In this document: in pieces, positions 10,231 through 22,658 of the stretch
Numbering within the stretch: the stretch's first letter is position 1
Layout: each line of letters opens with the position of its first letter
Assembly: GCA_022539475.1 (NCBI GenBank)
Contig: VCMS01000278.1
Coordinates: 1 to 64,000, forward strand
Source: Gracilaria domingensis
Taxonomy: Eukaryota > Rhodophyta > Florideophyceae > Gracilariales > Gracilariaceae
Length of the DNA stretch: 64,000 nt
Reading direction: 5' to 3'
Notes under the pieces: model-generated
The model's input: the letters and a program-made list of their open reading frames with translations, nothing else
Databases searched by the model: none
What the model was told of the DNA's origin: nothing
Translations under genes and position numbers: made by a program

Positions 10231-11670
10231 TGAACGAGATACCCATCATTTGGACGAGAGTCCTGTTAAGTGCTCCTGCATGCTTACCTTCCAGGACCGG
10301 AGAATGGGTTTTTGCAGGTTTTCCCATCTCTGCTTCGTGCACGTAGACTTGGTTAAACTCTACTGCTTTGAGTTTGAGTTTCAACTATTATTTTCCCTAA
10401 TGAGATGAATAAAAACGTTTCGTACATAGCCATCCCCGTTCTAAACTCCGTACCAATATCTTGCACACAAGAAAGACGAAAGCGATAGTAATGTTAGAAA
10501 CGATGATAATGACAGGTCTCAGGGACGTACATTATGTTCTCGATTACGAAAGAATGGCAGCGTTGATTCGTTCATACAGAGCACTTCGGCGAAAAAGTCC
10601 AAGGGCAACTTATTTTCCATGAAACTTTGATTGTTCAGACTGCTCATCATTCGTTACGAAGCCGAAATCGTAACCTTGTTTGATGGAGTGCCTGTAGAGC
10701 AAAATCAAAAATATTCACATCCAAAGGTCTCATATATCTTCAGTAATGCCATGATATATCTCGCTTACACTTCTTTCCCTGATAGAATGAGAAATAGAGC
10801 CATAGAAGTTCACGTACTTCTGAACAAAGTGGTTGGTATCTGTTCAGTGCGAATACAATATAGATCACATGCTTGACTGCCAAACAAACCTGACGGGATG
10901 CACAAAGGCGGCGATTATGTGCGCTAGTGGGTGTTCTTCAAGGTATGTCTTCGTGCGATTGGCAGGTAGTAAAACCCATGTTCTAGTTTCTCAGTGTATT
11001 GCGTCGAACGCGGTTTTCATATGCGTGTGCCAATAGAGATCCGTCATTTAAATCTGAAATGTGATATCTGTAACAGATACGAAATGAACCACAGAACTGA
11101 GGCTACATCTTGCCATATTGATGAAGACATCCAAAAGTTTCACCCATTAACCATCGTTTAGAAAAAACTGCAACACGTCGGGTAGAGACGCAAACAGGCA
11201 AAGCACCAGATCATAGCATGCTCGTAGGCCAGAGTATCGTGGCTGTTATCTGAATGAAGCTTTAGGCATTGATTTCTCCATCAGCATCTTGTTCTTCCCT
11301 TCGTAGTACTGCACTTCAATCATGAATAAATTGCTGCTCTGGACAATTCGGAGCAAGTCAAATTGATGCATTGCAATCGAGGGAATCAGCATCATAGGGA
11401 CGACCGTTGGGGCTTTCCCACTCTTCCAGAAAGCTGCAGATGTGGTCATAAGTGCACAAGGTCGAACTTGGCTCTCATTGGTTAGCATGCGGACAGAAAT
11501 ATGTGAATAATGGCATGTCATTGGCTCTGCGCTGGGACAGGAATAAATCGTCTGACGGTACAAGTACCGCTGCAAACCCCAGGTGCTTTGCGGTCAACCT
11601 CGAGCATTCCCGTCAAACTCGGAAACAACAACTGGTGTACAAGCCTAAAATACCACAGGAAGGTATCAAA
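10231..11670. other. Intergenic, no supported gene
   Basis: Only short frames of about 60-110 codons with no recognisable motif. No strong repeat or hairpin was noticed. Confidence 0.3.
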
Positions 11671-11756
11671 CGTGAATAATGCGCGATAGAAATGCCACAT
11701 GCAATCCATTAGCTAATGATAATTGCGCTCCAAATACCACGACATAACAGGATGCG

Positions 11757-12626
11757 GAAGGTATCCCCAATACCATCACGTCGCCAAATACAAACGATCA
11801 TGTGAGTACTGAACCGAATTCTGGAGTCGATAATACTGCAAGGCCCGATACAGCCGCCCTGCCATTTTGCTCACCATCGCAAAGTATGGAGCCATCCCCG
11901 AATGCAATGGCATCACCGGACACTGAAGTAAGTTCGGATGGCATAAAACATCCGCATTTCGGTGCCTCAGGAAATAAAATACAATCCCAACACTGCTCAT
12001 CGTCAAGCAGTACACTTAACTCACAATTTAGGCTGCGTACTGCTGTTCTGCTCTCAAATGTGGTGCCAAATTCTGCGAAGGTCATTTGTATAGTCGAGAA
12101 AAAAGGACAGGAGCCTTGTACAAGGAAACCGAGCCCTTTTTTGGTCAGCCAGCTACAGCACCCCCTTAGGCATTACTTCGCCCGAGAAAGGGACCATTTG
12201 TACCTTCAATGCTCCAATCGAGTTTAAGTGCCAAAGAAGCTGCAAGAAAGCGAAAATACAGATCAAAATCGCAGAACAGGGAACGAGAAAGTGCCCTTGC
12301 AAGGACCCGCTACAGCAAAAAAAAATGGAAAGAAATATAGTGTTTGCAAGGCTATTGGTGCTTCTTCAATGTTTACAAGCTTCCATTCTACAAGTGAGGA
12401 AATCTTTAGCACATCATTCTCACAGAAATCCACTCGCGAAGTTTCTTCGTCCCCGTCTTCAGTATCAAGTGATTCCTCCAAAGATTCGAGCTGCTCTGAT
12501 GCGGTTCCTTTGATACTTCAGTTTGATCCACACGAAAAGATGCCGATAATGGGTACTGACGAGTTTTTCACTGATGGTACTGTGGTTTCTACAAAGGTCA
12601 GTTCAGTGTACCACATAGACAGGTGA
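11757..12626 (+). pseudogene. Ser/Thr/Asn-rich disordered protein relic
   Basis: A single frame from just after a TAA near 11754 to the TGA at 12624-12626, interrupted by a TAA at 12225-12227. The composition is low complexity (SPNTNDHVSTEPNSG; later SSSPSSVSSDSSKDSS), with a short folded-looking piece around LRTAVLLSNVVPNSAK. There is no ATG at the upstream end. The bias persists past the stop, which supports one disrupted coding region. It could be a transcription-factor-like disordered region or part of a transposon protein. I do not recognise it. Confidence 0.35.
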
Positions 12627-12726
12627 TACCATGTCTGGTATCCTGAGTCCGATACCAACACATCGCATGGTTCGTCCTTCAGCGTGAAAAATGATGGAAA
12701 TAAAGGACATAGATTGATAGAAGTAG

Positions 12727-13096
12727 TCAGCCCCAATAGTTAGTGACTCCTGTGTCACTTTCGTTGTTTTCGGTCTGTCGAGCTCCTGCACGAAGTTGCC
12801 TTGATCCATCTTCTTCGTGGGGCCCATTTACAATAACGTTCTTCCTCGCACTGTCCGGTGCCTCCTCGTTCACTTTTTTCGAATTCAAAGATTCATCCCC
12901 CATTCTAATTCGTCTTTCTTCTTTTACCTTATCTTTTTTCACAACTGATCCCTGCTTGCTCTTTCCTTTTCTTCTAAGGACCCTAACAGCTTCCTTGATG
13001 TAATTCTTTCTCTCCTCCATTTGTTTCGCGTTACGTACTCTCTTTTCCACGTTTCCTTTATTTCTGACTTCATTCCTTAATCGCAGTGCATCTCTC
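12727..13096 (-). CDS. Highly charged ORF next to the CPSF160 relic (uncertain)
   Basis: An open frame that also overlaps the end of the CPSF160 relic. It encodes Lys/Arg/Glu-rich sequence (VEKRVRNAKQMEERKNYIKE, VVKKDKVKEERRIRMGD). It starts only with a TTG, one frame off from the CPSF160-like frame. It may be a lineage-specific insertion of the CPSF160 protein after a further frameshift, or an unrelated nuclear-type tail. No domain is recognised. Confidence 0.25.
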
Positions 13097-15029
13097 TCAC
13101 GCATAACACTGGCGCGGTCTCTCAAAGCTCAAACTCCGTTGCACACAGGAACTCGGAATTTCGCAACTGAAAGTAGTGTGAACTGACTGGTGAACTACGG
13201 CGAGGCATCCATTATTGGCATAGCCACCCGCGATCACCATATCAACCTTTGTCCCTGTATCATCACCTGCTGCAACACCTAGGGCCAAATCTGAACCGGG
13301 ACCAACGCATGGAAGAGTGTCTTTGACTTTCAAATCGCATGTTCCTGAACTTGAGCTTCTTTTTCCAGTTGCTTCATCCCTCCCTGAATCGAATACCTAT
13401 CCGAGTTCATCTTCATCGTCATATACATCACGGGTTCCTTCATCTTTTTTGTCCAAGTTCAGAGCATGCTCATCCTTTTCAAGCCAGTCCTCGGATTCTT
13501 CATCGGATGATTCTTGGGGACGTTTAACGCCGTAAATCATCTCGTACTCGACGTCATCTTGAGCTGAACGTTTTCCTCTCTTTCGATTCTTTGTATCCTT
13601 CTTGCAGTCGACGACTGGGGTGATTGACTTCAAAAGGATCTCGCATTTTGAGATTTCAGCACGACCTTCAGTGTCTTGGGCAGCTCTTTGATACTCAACG
13701 AGCAAGTAAACGCTGACCCGAGAGGCATGTATAAGGAACCGATGGTTGATAGGCACAATTTCAGAGACAATTACCATTCTTCGGGCTCGGTTCATGACAA
13801 AAGAGTTTCTGGAAGCGACAGTTATGTTTAAAGAGTAAAGCTCTCCTCCCTTTAATGAAAACAGAGCCACGCTTTCGACAGCTGGGGAAGAAGAATCACT
13901 TGGAGCCTCTTCAAGGTCTAGAAATCGATAACTTGCTCTGTCGTATTCGACAAGAGTATCAGATTGTTTGAATGTCTCAAACTTGCTCTTAACTTCGGTT
14001 GCATATGAGTCATCGGAGCAATTCAGGGAGAGTCCGGTGACACAGGCACCATGACGAAGCTGCATGATAACGCTTGTGCAAAGCAGCATAATACCTCCAC
14101 CAGCAGACTCTGGGATCGGTTCAAGTCTAATGCTGTCATATAGTAGCTGATCAACAGTCCATGTCTTTGATGTTCTCTTTGATTGAATGCGTATTGAGAT
14201 GTTGAGATTTTGAGAGATGTTCATATGTACAGCCGCTCTTCGGGCTCATGTTCGCTTTGGCTCGTACAAAATGACGACGTTTGGCTGAAAGGAACCATGG
14301 AGAAAAACAAAGTCTTTAATATTCGAGGCTTCGTAGTTAGTTGAGAGATCAACGAGAAAAAACGTCAGCAGGATGAAAAAACCTTGGCGGTAAGGAGTAA
14401 AGTCATCTTCTGCACTGAAAGGAACGATATACAGTACGTTCTCACTCTTAGGTAAGACTCCTAAACATCTGCCAGATGGGTCAGCCTTGATGAACGGTTG
14501 GCTACTCGTACCCACCATTCCGCGCAAGACGCGGGGCTCTTGGTCGCGAGGGTCTTGACTGAGCAATATCGATGACGGAGAAAACAGAGGAGAACCGAGT
14601 AAGGTGGCACGTGGCACGGTCTATGAGCTGGGTAGTGATCCAGCTACGAGTGTCGTGATGCCATGCAAACACCGCTGTTCGCATTCGATCTAATTTCAAC
14701 ACGAGAAGATCATGAGCGGACCCAAGACTTAGTACGAACATGCTTACAACGTTTGGGCCAAGCGCAGCAGACTGAACGAGTTCCAGGCGCGCCACTTTAG
14801 CATTTGCGAGAACGACGTACGGGCCGATGCTACTCTTTCGTGCGAAGACAGTGGAAAGCGTTGTCGTCGTTCTGAAGTACCCACGTAGGCTTGATTCACA
14901 CAGAGCGGTGCTTGGAACACTTGAGCCACGCCGAGCATGCTGCTCAGTAGCTGGTGAACCAATGGTCTGGGCGAGCAGGACTTCGGCCAGGAACTGTGAA
15001 GTGCGATAGGACGGCAGCAGTTGTAACAC
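13097..15029 (-). pseudogene. CPSF1: 5' part of CPSF160 (cleavage and polyadenylation specificity factor subunit 1), decayed
   Basis: CPSF160 is the large beta-propeller scaffold of the mRNA 3'-end cleavage and polyadenylation complex in the nucleus. Four successive segments match its N-terminal third in order: VVLANAKVARLELVQ and a following VVSMFVLSLGS (before 14600), DPSGRCLGVLP and DFVFLHGSFQPNVVILYEP (14617-14246), VALFSLKGGELYSLNI (14224-13397), and MVIAGGYANNGCLAVVHQS (13333-13097). The frame changes near 14600. At 14246-14248 a TGA replaces the Trp that usually follows the FEP/YEP motif, and another stop lies near 13395. The remaining two-thirds of the ~1400-residue protein is absent. 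It is a truncated copy or captured fragment, not a working gene. Confidence 0.85.
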
Positions 15030-15039
15030 CCTTATTTCC

Positions 15040-16260
15040 GGCTTTCAACAACATTTGATCCTTGAGACACAAACGTTTCAAAGTTGACCAGATTTGCGTA
15101 ATGTGCCTTGTGAAACCTGATATGCCCTTTTGGCAAAAGACGTTTGGAGAAGTTAATCGGCGAAAATTTTTTGTGCGGTGATCTATCAGACGGTGTGATT
15201 CAGACCAGTACAAGCAGGCAACCGGAGCGTCGGATCCAAATAGTCGGGTAGCATAGATTGTAGACGAGACAGTAGGTACGACGGTACCAGATATCAGATA
15301 GCCCGAGCTCCATTTGTGCTCAAAAGTACTACAATAGGCTACAGTTCATAGAAAACGATGACGATCTCGTTCTTGAGATCAGCTCCGTTCCGAATACATC
15401 GGCGTTTCCCTATATCCCGAAGAGTTTGTAAATTATGGGCGACGGCGGGCTCTGCTTCGAGGAGAGAAACTTTGCCTGTCAGCAATCCTCCAGTTTTTTG
15501 TTCTCTGGGGACCCAGGAGCGGCACGGGGACGCAATGTACGCTGCTTAGACGTGATATCGACGTGGCACGGGTCTGCGTTGTAGATCTTCTTCGAAAAGA
15601 AGCCAAGAATGATACACCGCTTGGTAACAGTGTTACCGTTACGATGCAGAGAGATGAAATTCCCAGGCGGAACTATCTGTCATTAGCTTTTCAATCCGAT
15701 TCCTATATGTGCCAATTTTTTCTTAGTACTCCAATATCTTTTCAATCGCAATTACATGTCAAATTTTTTGGCTTGCCATCTCTCAATAGAAATTCAATAT
15801 GTTACTGTTTTCTTCAGTTAACAGAGTTCCTAAAGGATTCTTCTTGAAACCTGAATGAAATCTTAATGACAGACGCACTCGAGTATTTCCGCCAGGGATT
15901 GTTCCTGGGCACGTGACAATGGGCTTGCTTCCGGATGAGCTGCAAAACCTTATGGGTACGTGCGATAGTGTTTTAATTGATGGCTTTTCTCTAGCTATAG
16001 AGCAAGCAGAAGAGTTTGAGCGAGTGATAGCTACATGCGAATTTCGTGAACTTCGCCCTCATCCTTCATGGTTGATCGAGCTCTTCGCAGGTACCCGCAG
16101 TTCACATCTCCTTGTTTCTAGCTATTACGGTATTCGATTCAATCCCCCGCGCAAAGGTTAATCGTACTCTAGACTACATTCCAAACAAACATCCTTTCGC
16201 TACGCCTCAATACGATGGCCAGCTTTCCAGCACCAGGATAGATCTCGTCTTCGAGATTCG
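15040..16260. other. Intergenic, no supported gene
   Basis: Short frames only. One pair of similar phrases (TTTTCAATC...AATTT) occurs near 15690-15790, but no clear repeat unit was found. Confidence 0.3.
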
Positions 16261-16269
16261 TCTACCAAC

Positions 16270-17000
16270 CAGTTTGTTCTTTTCCCTGCGATAACGTGTA
16301 TATTGAACTCGAGATATTGCTTGAAGCTTTCTTCTTCGGGCCATTTCTGCTTTTGAAGACATATCGCGTCCTCCTCCTCCCTATCTCGTCAGAACGTCAG
16401 TCATGCACCAAACCCTCTCCTTATTTCTGTGGCTCCTATCACCTATCGAACTGTACTGTACAATACTAAGCAACATTGGACGGCAGCATATCGGTAAGTA
16501 CCGTCCTCGAGATTAATTTATCAAGCAACAGTTTCTTCTCGCTGTGTCCACCAACAACTTGAACCAGAATTACCGCTTGCAGCTTTCTTACGTAGGCCAA
16601 GTTTGCTACATTAGTCGCATCACAATTTCTTCCTCCACATCTTGTCAGAAGTCAGTCGTAAGCCAAATCCTCTACTCATTTCTTTGGCTCTCATTTTCCA
16701 GAGTATTTCCATCACATGGTTTACGAGCAAACTCTATATCGAAAAGTCCTGTCCGCGTGACTTTTCCATCAAGCGAAGTGTTCTTTTTGCTGCGTTGACG
16801 GACATATTGAATTCGAATAATCGCTTAGAGATCTCTTAGTTACGCCAATTTTGCTTATGGAATCGTATCACAATACCTTCCGCCACGTCTTTTTACAAAG
16901 TCAGTCGTTCACCAAACCCTCTCCTCATACTCGTTGCTCCTTTGGCGGAATATTAACTATCAGATATAGAACGGGATCAATTGTCCGATCGCGAGTCTCG
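16270..17000 (+). repeat. Tandem repeat, about 250-bp unit, three diverged copies
   Basis: A shared phrase (TTCTTTTxxCTGCGxTxAC) occurs at about 16276, 16531 and 16782. A second phrase (GTCAGTC-x5-CCAAAxCCTCT) occurs at about 16396, 16650 and 16900. Both give a period of 249-255 bp. The copies are pyrimidine-rich and clearly diverged, so the array is old. No coding capacity is shared between units. Confidence 0.65.
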
Positions 17001-17498
17001 TCCGGCCTGTGTTTCCATCTTTGACCTCAACGTTTTACGCTACTCGATTATGTCCAATTAATGCCAACTTGAACCCTAATATTAGTTTGCAATCCTGAGC
17101 CGCTGTTCCGATAACTCAGGATAAACATAGAAGCAGTGTATCATATTTCATCCTACGATTACCATCTCTGTTTCACCATCGTGGTGCTTTACCGCACGGG
17201 GACGATATGATGTCATTCCGATGCAGCAAAGCTTGTTGCGCATTTGCACAAATTGTGATACTGAAACTCCTCATCGAATCCTTGCCTAATCTGCAAAAGT
17301 CCCTTCACAGACTGATATAAATGAGAGTTCCCAGTCTTCCTCGTTCGACAGTCCCGCTCAACATCCTCTACAACGAGCAATCGTTTCTTCTGTTCATCCT
17401 GCAGATTGGACACTCGATTCCACTATGAAGCAATCCGTGCACCACGCCACTCCTTGCACTTTAACAACACCGGAGAGAGGTCTTCATGGACGCAATGA

Positions 17499-18482
17499 AT
17501 TGGCGCACGAATTCCTCGTCGCCTATCTCTGAAGTTGTTGCTCTTCGTTTCTGTCACTGTTGCGCTGGCTCTCGCTGTTTCGTACTCCATGAGCGACATG
17601 GAGTATGACTCTCCTCGTGAATGGTCGCGTTCGTCTTTTCAAACGACTAAACACATCGACTACAATCAGCTCAATGAAGATCCTTTCAAACGCGCAAGGA
17701 ACATGGCACCTTCCAAGATCACGAAGAGCTCTATTCTACTTGAGATAATGCATCACCGACTTGATTTGTTCTTCAGGGGAAGGTTTGGTGGTCGTTGGTA
17801 TCGCAAGTGTGCCAAACTGGGGGGCCCTCGGGGTTGCTGCGCCTGGAGAAATCGCATTCGCCCGAGGAGGAATCAATGCGCTTGCGAGTGTCACCAAGGA
17901 GAAGTTGTGGAAAAATGTCTTTCCTGCGGGAGAAAGAAACGAAGACCAGTTTGCTGTTCAACTCCGGACGGAAAAGTCACAATCAGAAACAAATGTGCAT
18001 GCAAGTGCAACCCTCTAAACAAGGTGCTATCGAGAGCGAAATGTCCCGAAATACCAGCGCTAGTGTCCTCACCCTCTTCATCTCCTTCAGCTAAACCTTC
18101 AGCCTCTTCATCCTTGTCACCCATTCTTTCACCATCTTCATCTACCTCACCTATACCTTCACCGTCTTCATCTTCGCCACCCAAGCCTTCACCTTCACCA
18201 TCGTCGACACCGTCCGTGGCTTCAACCCCTTGTATCCGAGACCACTTTCCCGGATGACGTAGCTTCGAAAATGATGATGAAGAGTCCTCCTATAGCAAAT
18301 GAAATTGTCTTAAGGCCGGCGGACTAAGGTATTTGGATGGTTTTTGTCCCAAATTTTATGAGTACGAAGAGCAAGACGATTGCAATTACAGTTATTTATG
18401 CTTGATTTCTGAGAAACAGTGTGCCGGTTCTTCAAGAGCGTCTTCGTCAAATGAACAAGCTTGGAGTAGTCGATTCTGTTAA
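17499..18482 (+). pseudogene. Secreted Cys-rich, Ser/Pro-rich protein, interrupted
   Basis: One frame from after the TGA at 17496 to the TAA at 18480-18482, with TGA stops at 18255-18257 and 18300-18302. Near the start is a signal-peptide-like segment (LKLLLFVSVTVALALAVSYS), but no in-frame ATG precedes it; an ATG at 17485 is in another frame. The body is Cys-rich (GCCAW, CACECH, CLSCG, VCCS, CACKC). A Ser/Pro-rich linker follows (repeated SPSSS, PSPSS), then after the stops a further Cys-rich piece (FCPKFYEYEEQDDCNYSYLC). This looks like an extracellular or cell-wall protein that has lost its start and acquired stops. Family not recognised. Confidence 0.5.
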
Positions 18483-18499
18483 GCTCGGTAAGGATGGTT

Positions 18500-19080
18500 G
18501 AAAACGTCGTTATTATGAACAGAAGTTCCCATGGGGGAAAACCACAAACAGGAGAACTTAGGTCTGCTACGCAAGTATCATGAGGGCTTTAAAGTGGTGA
18601 TGAAGTATTATTACGTCGAATGCATATAATAGGGGTGGTTCTACCCCTATGACTACGCACCCTTTGCATCGGATCTCGTTGAAAGCGAATTTCTATCAAG
18701 TGGTGCGAAGTTTGGAATTGGGAAACCGTTTGAGCCGTTCTCTCAGTTACAAGCGGGTATGCTCGCATCCAGTGGCAGACTTGTGCTACCCATTTTTTAC
18801 TGCGATCTGATGGTGAACCCGGTGTCGCCAATCATAGACTAATACCCTGAAGAATAGGTCGATCTGAATGCAAACACTACGCCTGGCAAGGCGTGGTCTT
18901 GCTACCTTTCATCGATGATAACAAGTAAATTCCGCCCTCTCGCCACTGAAGGAGAAGCTTTTCCAAGAGGAGCGTCATCGAATTGCCTTTGGTAGATCCT
19001 CTATCATAATTCATGGAGACTCTCATCTTGGAAGATCGAGAGGAAAGGCAACTTCGACATCTGATACGGAAGTGAAGAAA
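18500..19080. other. Intergenic, no supported gene
   Basis: Only short frames. The last part (19040-19080) may belong to the relic that follows, because an open frame with Ser/Glu-rich sequence runs into it. Confidence 0.3.
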
Positions 19081-19159
19081 ATCAGCTCCGAAGAAGCAAG
19101 AGAATATTTGTTTTGAGAACTTTCCGACTTCGTTGAGCGCGGCTACCAAGTAGTGCTAG

Positions 19160-19980
19160 CATTTACATTTGAAGTGACCGAGTATCTCCCACATTGCTCT
19201 AATCCCATACCAGAAGCAAATTTATCACCCAACTTCCTGGATGATTGGACAAAGTCAACTGCAAGAAACTGCGGTCAGAACCAAGCCCGATTTGGGCCTC
19301 TTAGACGGGTTGCCCGTGATTTACTTAACGACAGACAACGCCGAATATCTTCGTCAGGTAGAGGAAATCCTCAACTCGCTGAGACGAGATTCATCACAAC
19401 ACGACCTACCTGTTATCAACCGACCTTGGAGTGATGTGAGCTCAATGTTTGGTGGATTAGGTTCTTCAGCACCTTCTATGCCTCGTTGGGTACGTGGTAT
19501 GCACGCTAAGTAGACTAGGCGTGGTGGATAAGGTCGTGGATGGGGACAAGGGGGACAAGGGGGACAAGGCGTATACGGGGTTGAGGTTGATCCGTACAGG
19601 CCAGCCAGCAAAGATGGTGGATACTACGCAAGAGGGGGAAGCATACACCACACACCAACAGCTTGGGGTTCTGGAGCAGGTTGGCAAACACAGTCTCAAG
19701 GTCAGAATCAATATGATATAGGTCGACAGAGAGATATGCGAGGACCAGAACATGTCTCGAGACAAACATATGGTAAAACACAAGAACATGACGGCAGAAA
19801 AGCAGGTTGGAGCTAGTATGGTGGTCACAATGGTGGGGTATCGCAACACCAGCAACAAAGCTCAGGACAGTACTATGTGGCGCAAGGAGGTCAATATGGC
19901 AGCGTCGGCATCGGGAGACAGGCTGGTAATGGTGGTGGTGGAAGAAGCAGCTTGTCCGGCCCCACTGCGGCATCCATGTG
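19160..19980 (+). pseudogene. RGG/Gln/Gly-rich protein C-terminus relic
   Basis: One frame reads a folded-looking segment (LLDGLPVIYLTTDNAEYLRQ) up to 19510 and then, beyond stops at 19511-19513 and 19529-19531, a low-complexity tail. The tail contains RGWGQGGQGGQG (a triplicated GGGGACAAG DNA repeat at 19549-19566), GGYYARGG, SQHQQQSSGQYYVAQGGQYG and GNGGGGRSS. A third stop lies at about 19817. Such Gly/Arg/Gln/Tyr tails are typical of RNA-binding proteins that form granules. The N-terminal domain was not identified. Three in-frame stops mark it as decayed. Confidence 0.45.
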
Positions 19981-19999
19981 AAGAGGGAGAGGCGGGAGT

Positions 20000-22640
20000 T
20001 AGAACGCTGGGAAGTATGGCCCTGATGGTACCGACTAGGACTAGAACTGTATATAACATTACATTTATCGAGGACAAATAACAGGACAACATGATGTTCG
20101 CAGTTCTATTCGACGATGGCCGAATTCTTCGGCATTCATCAGCAGAAGGTCGCGTGGCCTATTAGCGTGCGGCTCCGTAGTCACTGCTGTGAATGAATGA
20201 CGGCAAAAAGGACGACCGCCCAAATCAAGACTTGTTTGCAAGGCAAGCTCTCCCTGACAAACTGCTCTAACCACTCTAAGCCTTAGCGTGAAAATGGACA
20301 AGCAGTTCTGGTGACGGCGATCATGATGGCTGGTCGTGGTGCAGGGAAATGGCTGCTATTCGAAGTGCCCCTTGTGTGGCGGGCCAAGAAACGTGGCGGT
20401 GGAGAGGGAGGGAAACGATGACGTACACACATGGGCGCACATATTACCACAAAGCGACGAATTGTTAGAAAGGTTTGTATTGACTCCCGCTGACATGGAC
20501 GCCTGGTGTGATCTCTATGTTGGAACTTAAGCTGAAGCAGTTTCCTTCGAGACTATCGTGATTGTCTCTTCTTTCCTTGACTGTTTCATGGCATTCCATC
20601 TTCACCACACTTCGTGAGCGGTAATGAATGTCCCCAAAGCACAGAGACTGGCAAAGGTATCTTTACATAGGTACAGTACCGAAGGTAGGTCATGATGGCC
20701 TGACTGGCATCTTCTTTGAAGAAACAAATTGGGTGGCATACAGAGTATGCTTAGAGCCTTGCCGCGTGTCTTCAAACATTGTTATCCAATGCGTACCAGG
20801 AACAGTTAATTGGGCACACAAAGAGCTACGTCTATAGAAAAGCAAATGCATGGTATGCTGAGTTTATCCACAAAGAAATACCTATACGATGGGGTAGATA
20901 ACATATTTTCTCCTATCTGCATCAAACTTCCCGCCAATTGCCTCTCAGTTCCAAACGTTCGAGAATATAGAAACTAGACAGTTGGCAATCCGAGCCGAAT
21001 TGAAGATCTGGTGGTATTTACGAGACGAAGGCAGTGAGTAGAAGCACCCGCGAGCATAAACGTTTCCGCAAGCGCAAAAATAAACGACGGGGCAGGGCTT
21101 GTAGCATTCGTGTGCCTCTGCCGATATAGGAACTCTAGGGTGCCATACAATGTGTGTGAATCGCAAGCTGCTAGATCCGTTTCCATCCGCTGCGTGTGCT
21201 CTCAACCACCGGAGGTGGTCCGTACTTGATCATATAAGTATCCAAAATGAGTCAGCCGATTTGCGGAGCCAGCATGCCTATGATATGTCCAGTTCAAACT
21301 CAAGCTGAAGAAGACATCAGCACGGTGCAAAAACGCAGCAGGGAGCGCCCATTGTTACAAGTATTTAAGCATATGAAAATGAGCAATGACACCACAGAGC
21401 TTCTATTATTCTGCAGCGTTTCATCGTGCGTCACAGTTTTCCCAAAGACACCACCAGAAGCGATATGTGAAGCCGCCTGCTCTGTCGGTCTTGACGCAGA
21501 ATTGTTTCATGTCGCAACATTCCGTGCCACCATCGCAAGCCTGATCTTGAAAAAAGCAATCGCCAGAAGCGGCCATCATATCTTCCTGCTTGCGCTTACC
21601 GAAATCCTCATGAGTTGTCAAGGTGTCTTCATTGTCTAATCCGTGTGACGCCAATTCCAGAACTTCTTGCGGGTTCTCTTTCACTTTAGTCTCATCATCG
21701 GCAACCGCTGCCGGGTCTGGCACCGTTCTTGCGAGGGCCTGGACGGCACCAGGACTGGTGCCATCGGGTGAGACCTACACATCAGCACAGGACCGGAACT
21801 TCTCGGACAAAGAAAGGCCACGACACACAACACGTCGGCACGAGAAGAACTACCATGACACGCGAAGGACACCGAGACGGCGATGTTGCGGCATGCACGT
21901 GATGGAGGAGCATGGCGCGCGTAGGTGTCTGGAGGACGGCAGCAAAGATGCAGCGCATGCGACTACGGTTGATTAGCCTGCACGGGCACCCGAAAGAGTT
22001 GAAACAGCACGTCTTGGCCGCACACACCACGAGGACGGGTGCAGGAGATGTGAATGAAGCGGCAGCGCCTCGGGGCAGCTACATCAGTCTGTCGGTTGCG
22101 GGAGGAGGGGTCTGTGTCAGGCGGAGAGCGCCACGCTTTTGGGTATCTCAGTAGTGCCTTGCAGCGTGTCGATGGCTTCTTCTGTAACATGAACAATCGA
22201 CCCATCGGCATTATTTTTATTACTCTTTCATTGACTTCAGTAGATGATAATGTAAATTACTGATCGTTCCATGACGGCAGTGAATGTGATGTAAGTTTAC
22301 AGAGCATCCACGGAGTCCTCCGATACAGGTTGCACGGCAACTGAACAAGGGGCGAGTTCAATTACAGCTCACTGAAAGTCAAATTTTTAAGAAAACCGTG
22401 TGCACTGAAAAGTCCCTGATAATTAATTAAAAACGAACAAGTTACTGAGCTTTTACATACATTTTACTGAAAAAGAGTTTTGCCTGGGTATGTCATAATG
22501 TGTACTCCCATCTCCCGGCATCGCCGCGTGACTTATGAATCGCTCATCGCGCTAAGTACCCGCAAACGCGTTGCACTACATCTCTTGCTCCTTAAGGTGC
22601 AGACGACCCCGCGAGCAGTTTCCGTTTCCCTCTTGGAATT
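20000..22640. other. Mostly non-coding; small ORF candidates only
   Basis: An ATG-initiated frame at 21247-21639 (130 codons) has no recognisable motif. The opposite strand over 21421-21723 is also open and is Cys-containing (CDGGTECCDMKQFC), so the coding strand is unclear. A 64-codon frame at 20336-20530 has a CxxC (CSKCPLCGG). None is strong enough to call as a gene. Confidence 0.3.
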
Positions 22641-22658
22641 GTGCTAACGCGCGTCACG

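Noticed and set aside
14246-18302. UGA recoded as Trp or another amino acid
   Set aside because: TGA occurs where Trp is expected in CPSF160, but TAA and TAG stops and frameshifts are equally common in neighbouring relics. Other genes here use TGG for Trp and end in TGA. Decay explains it better.
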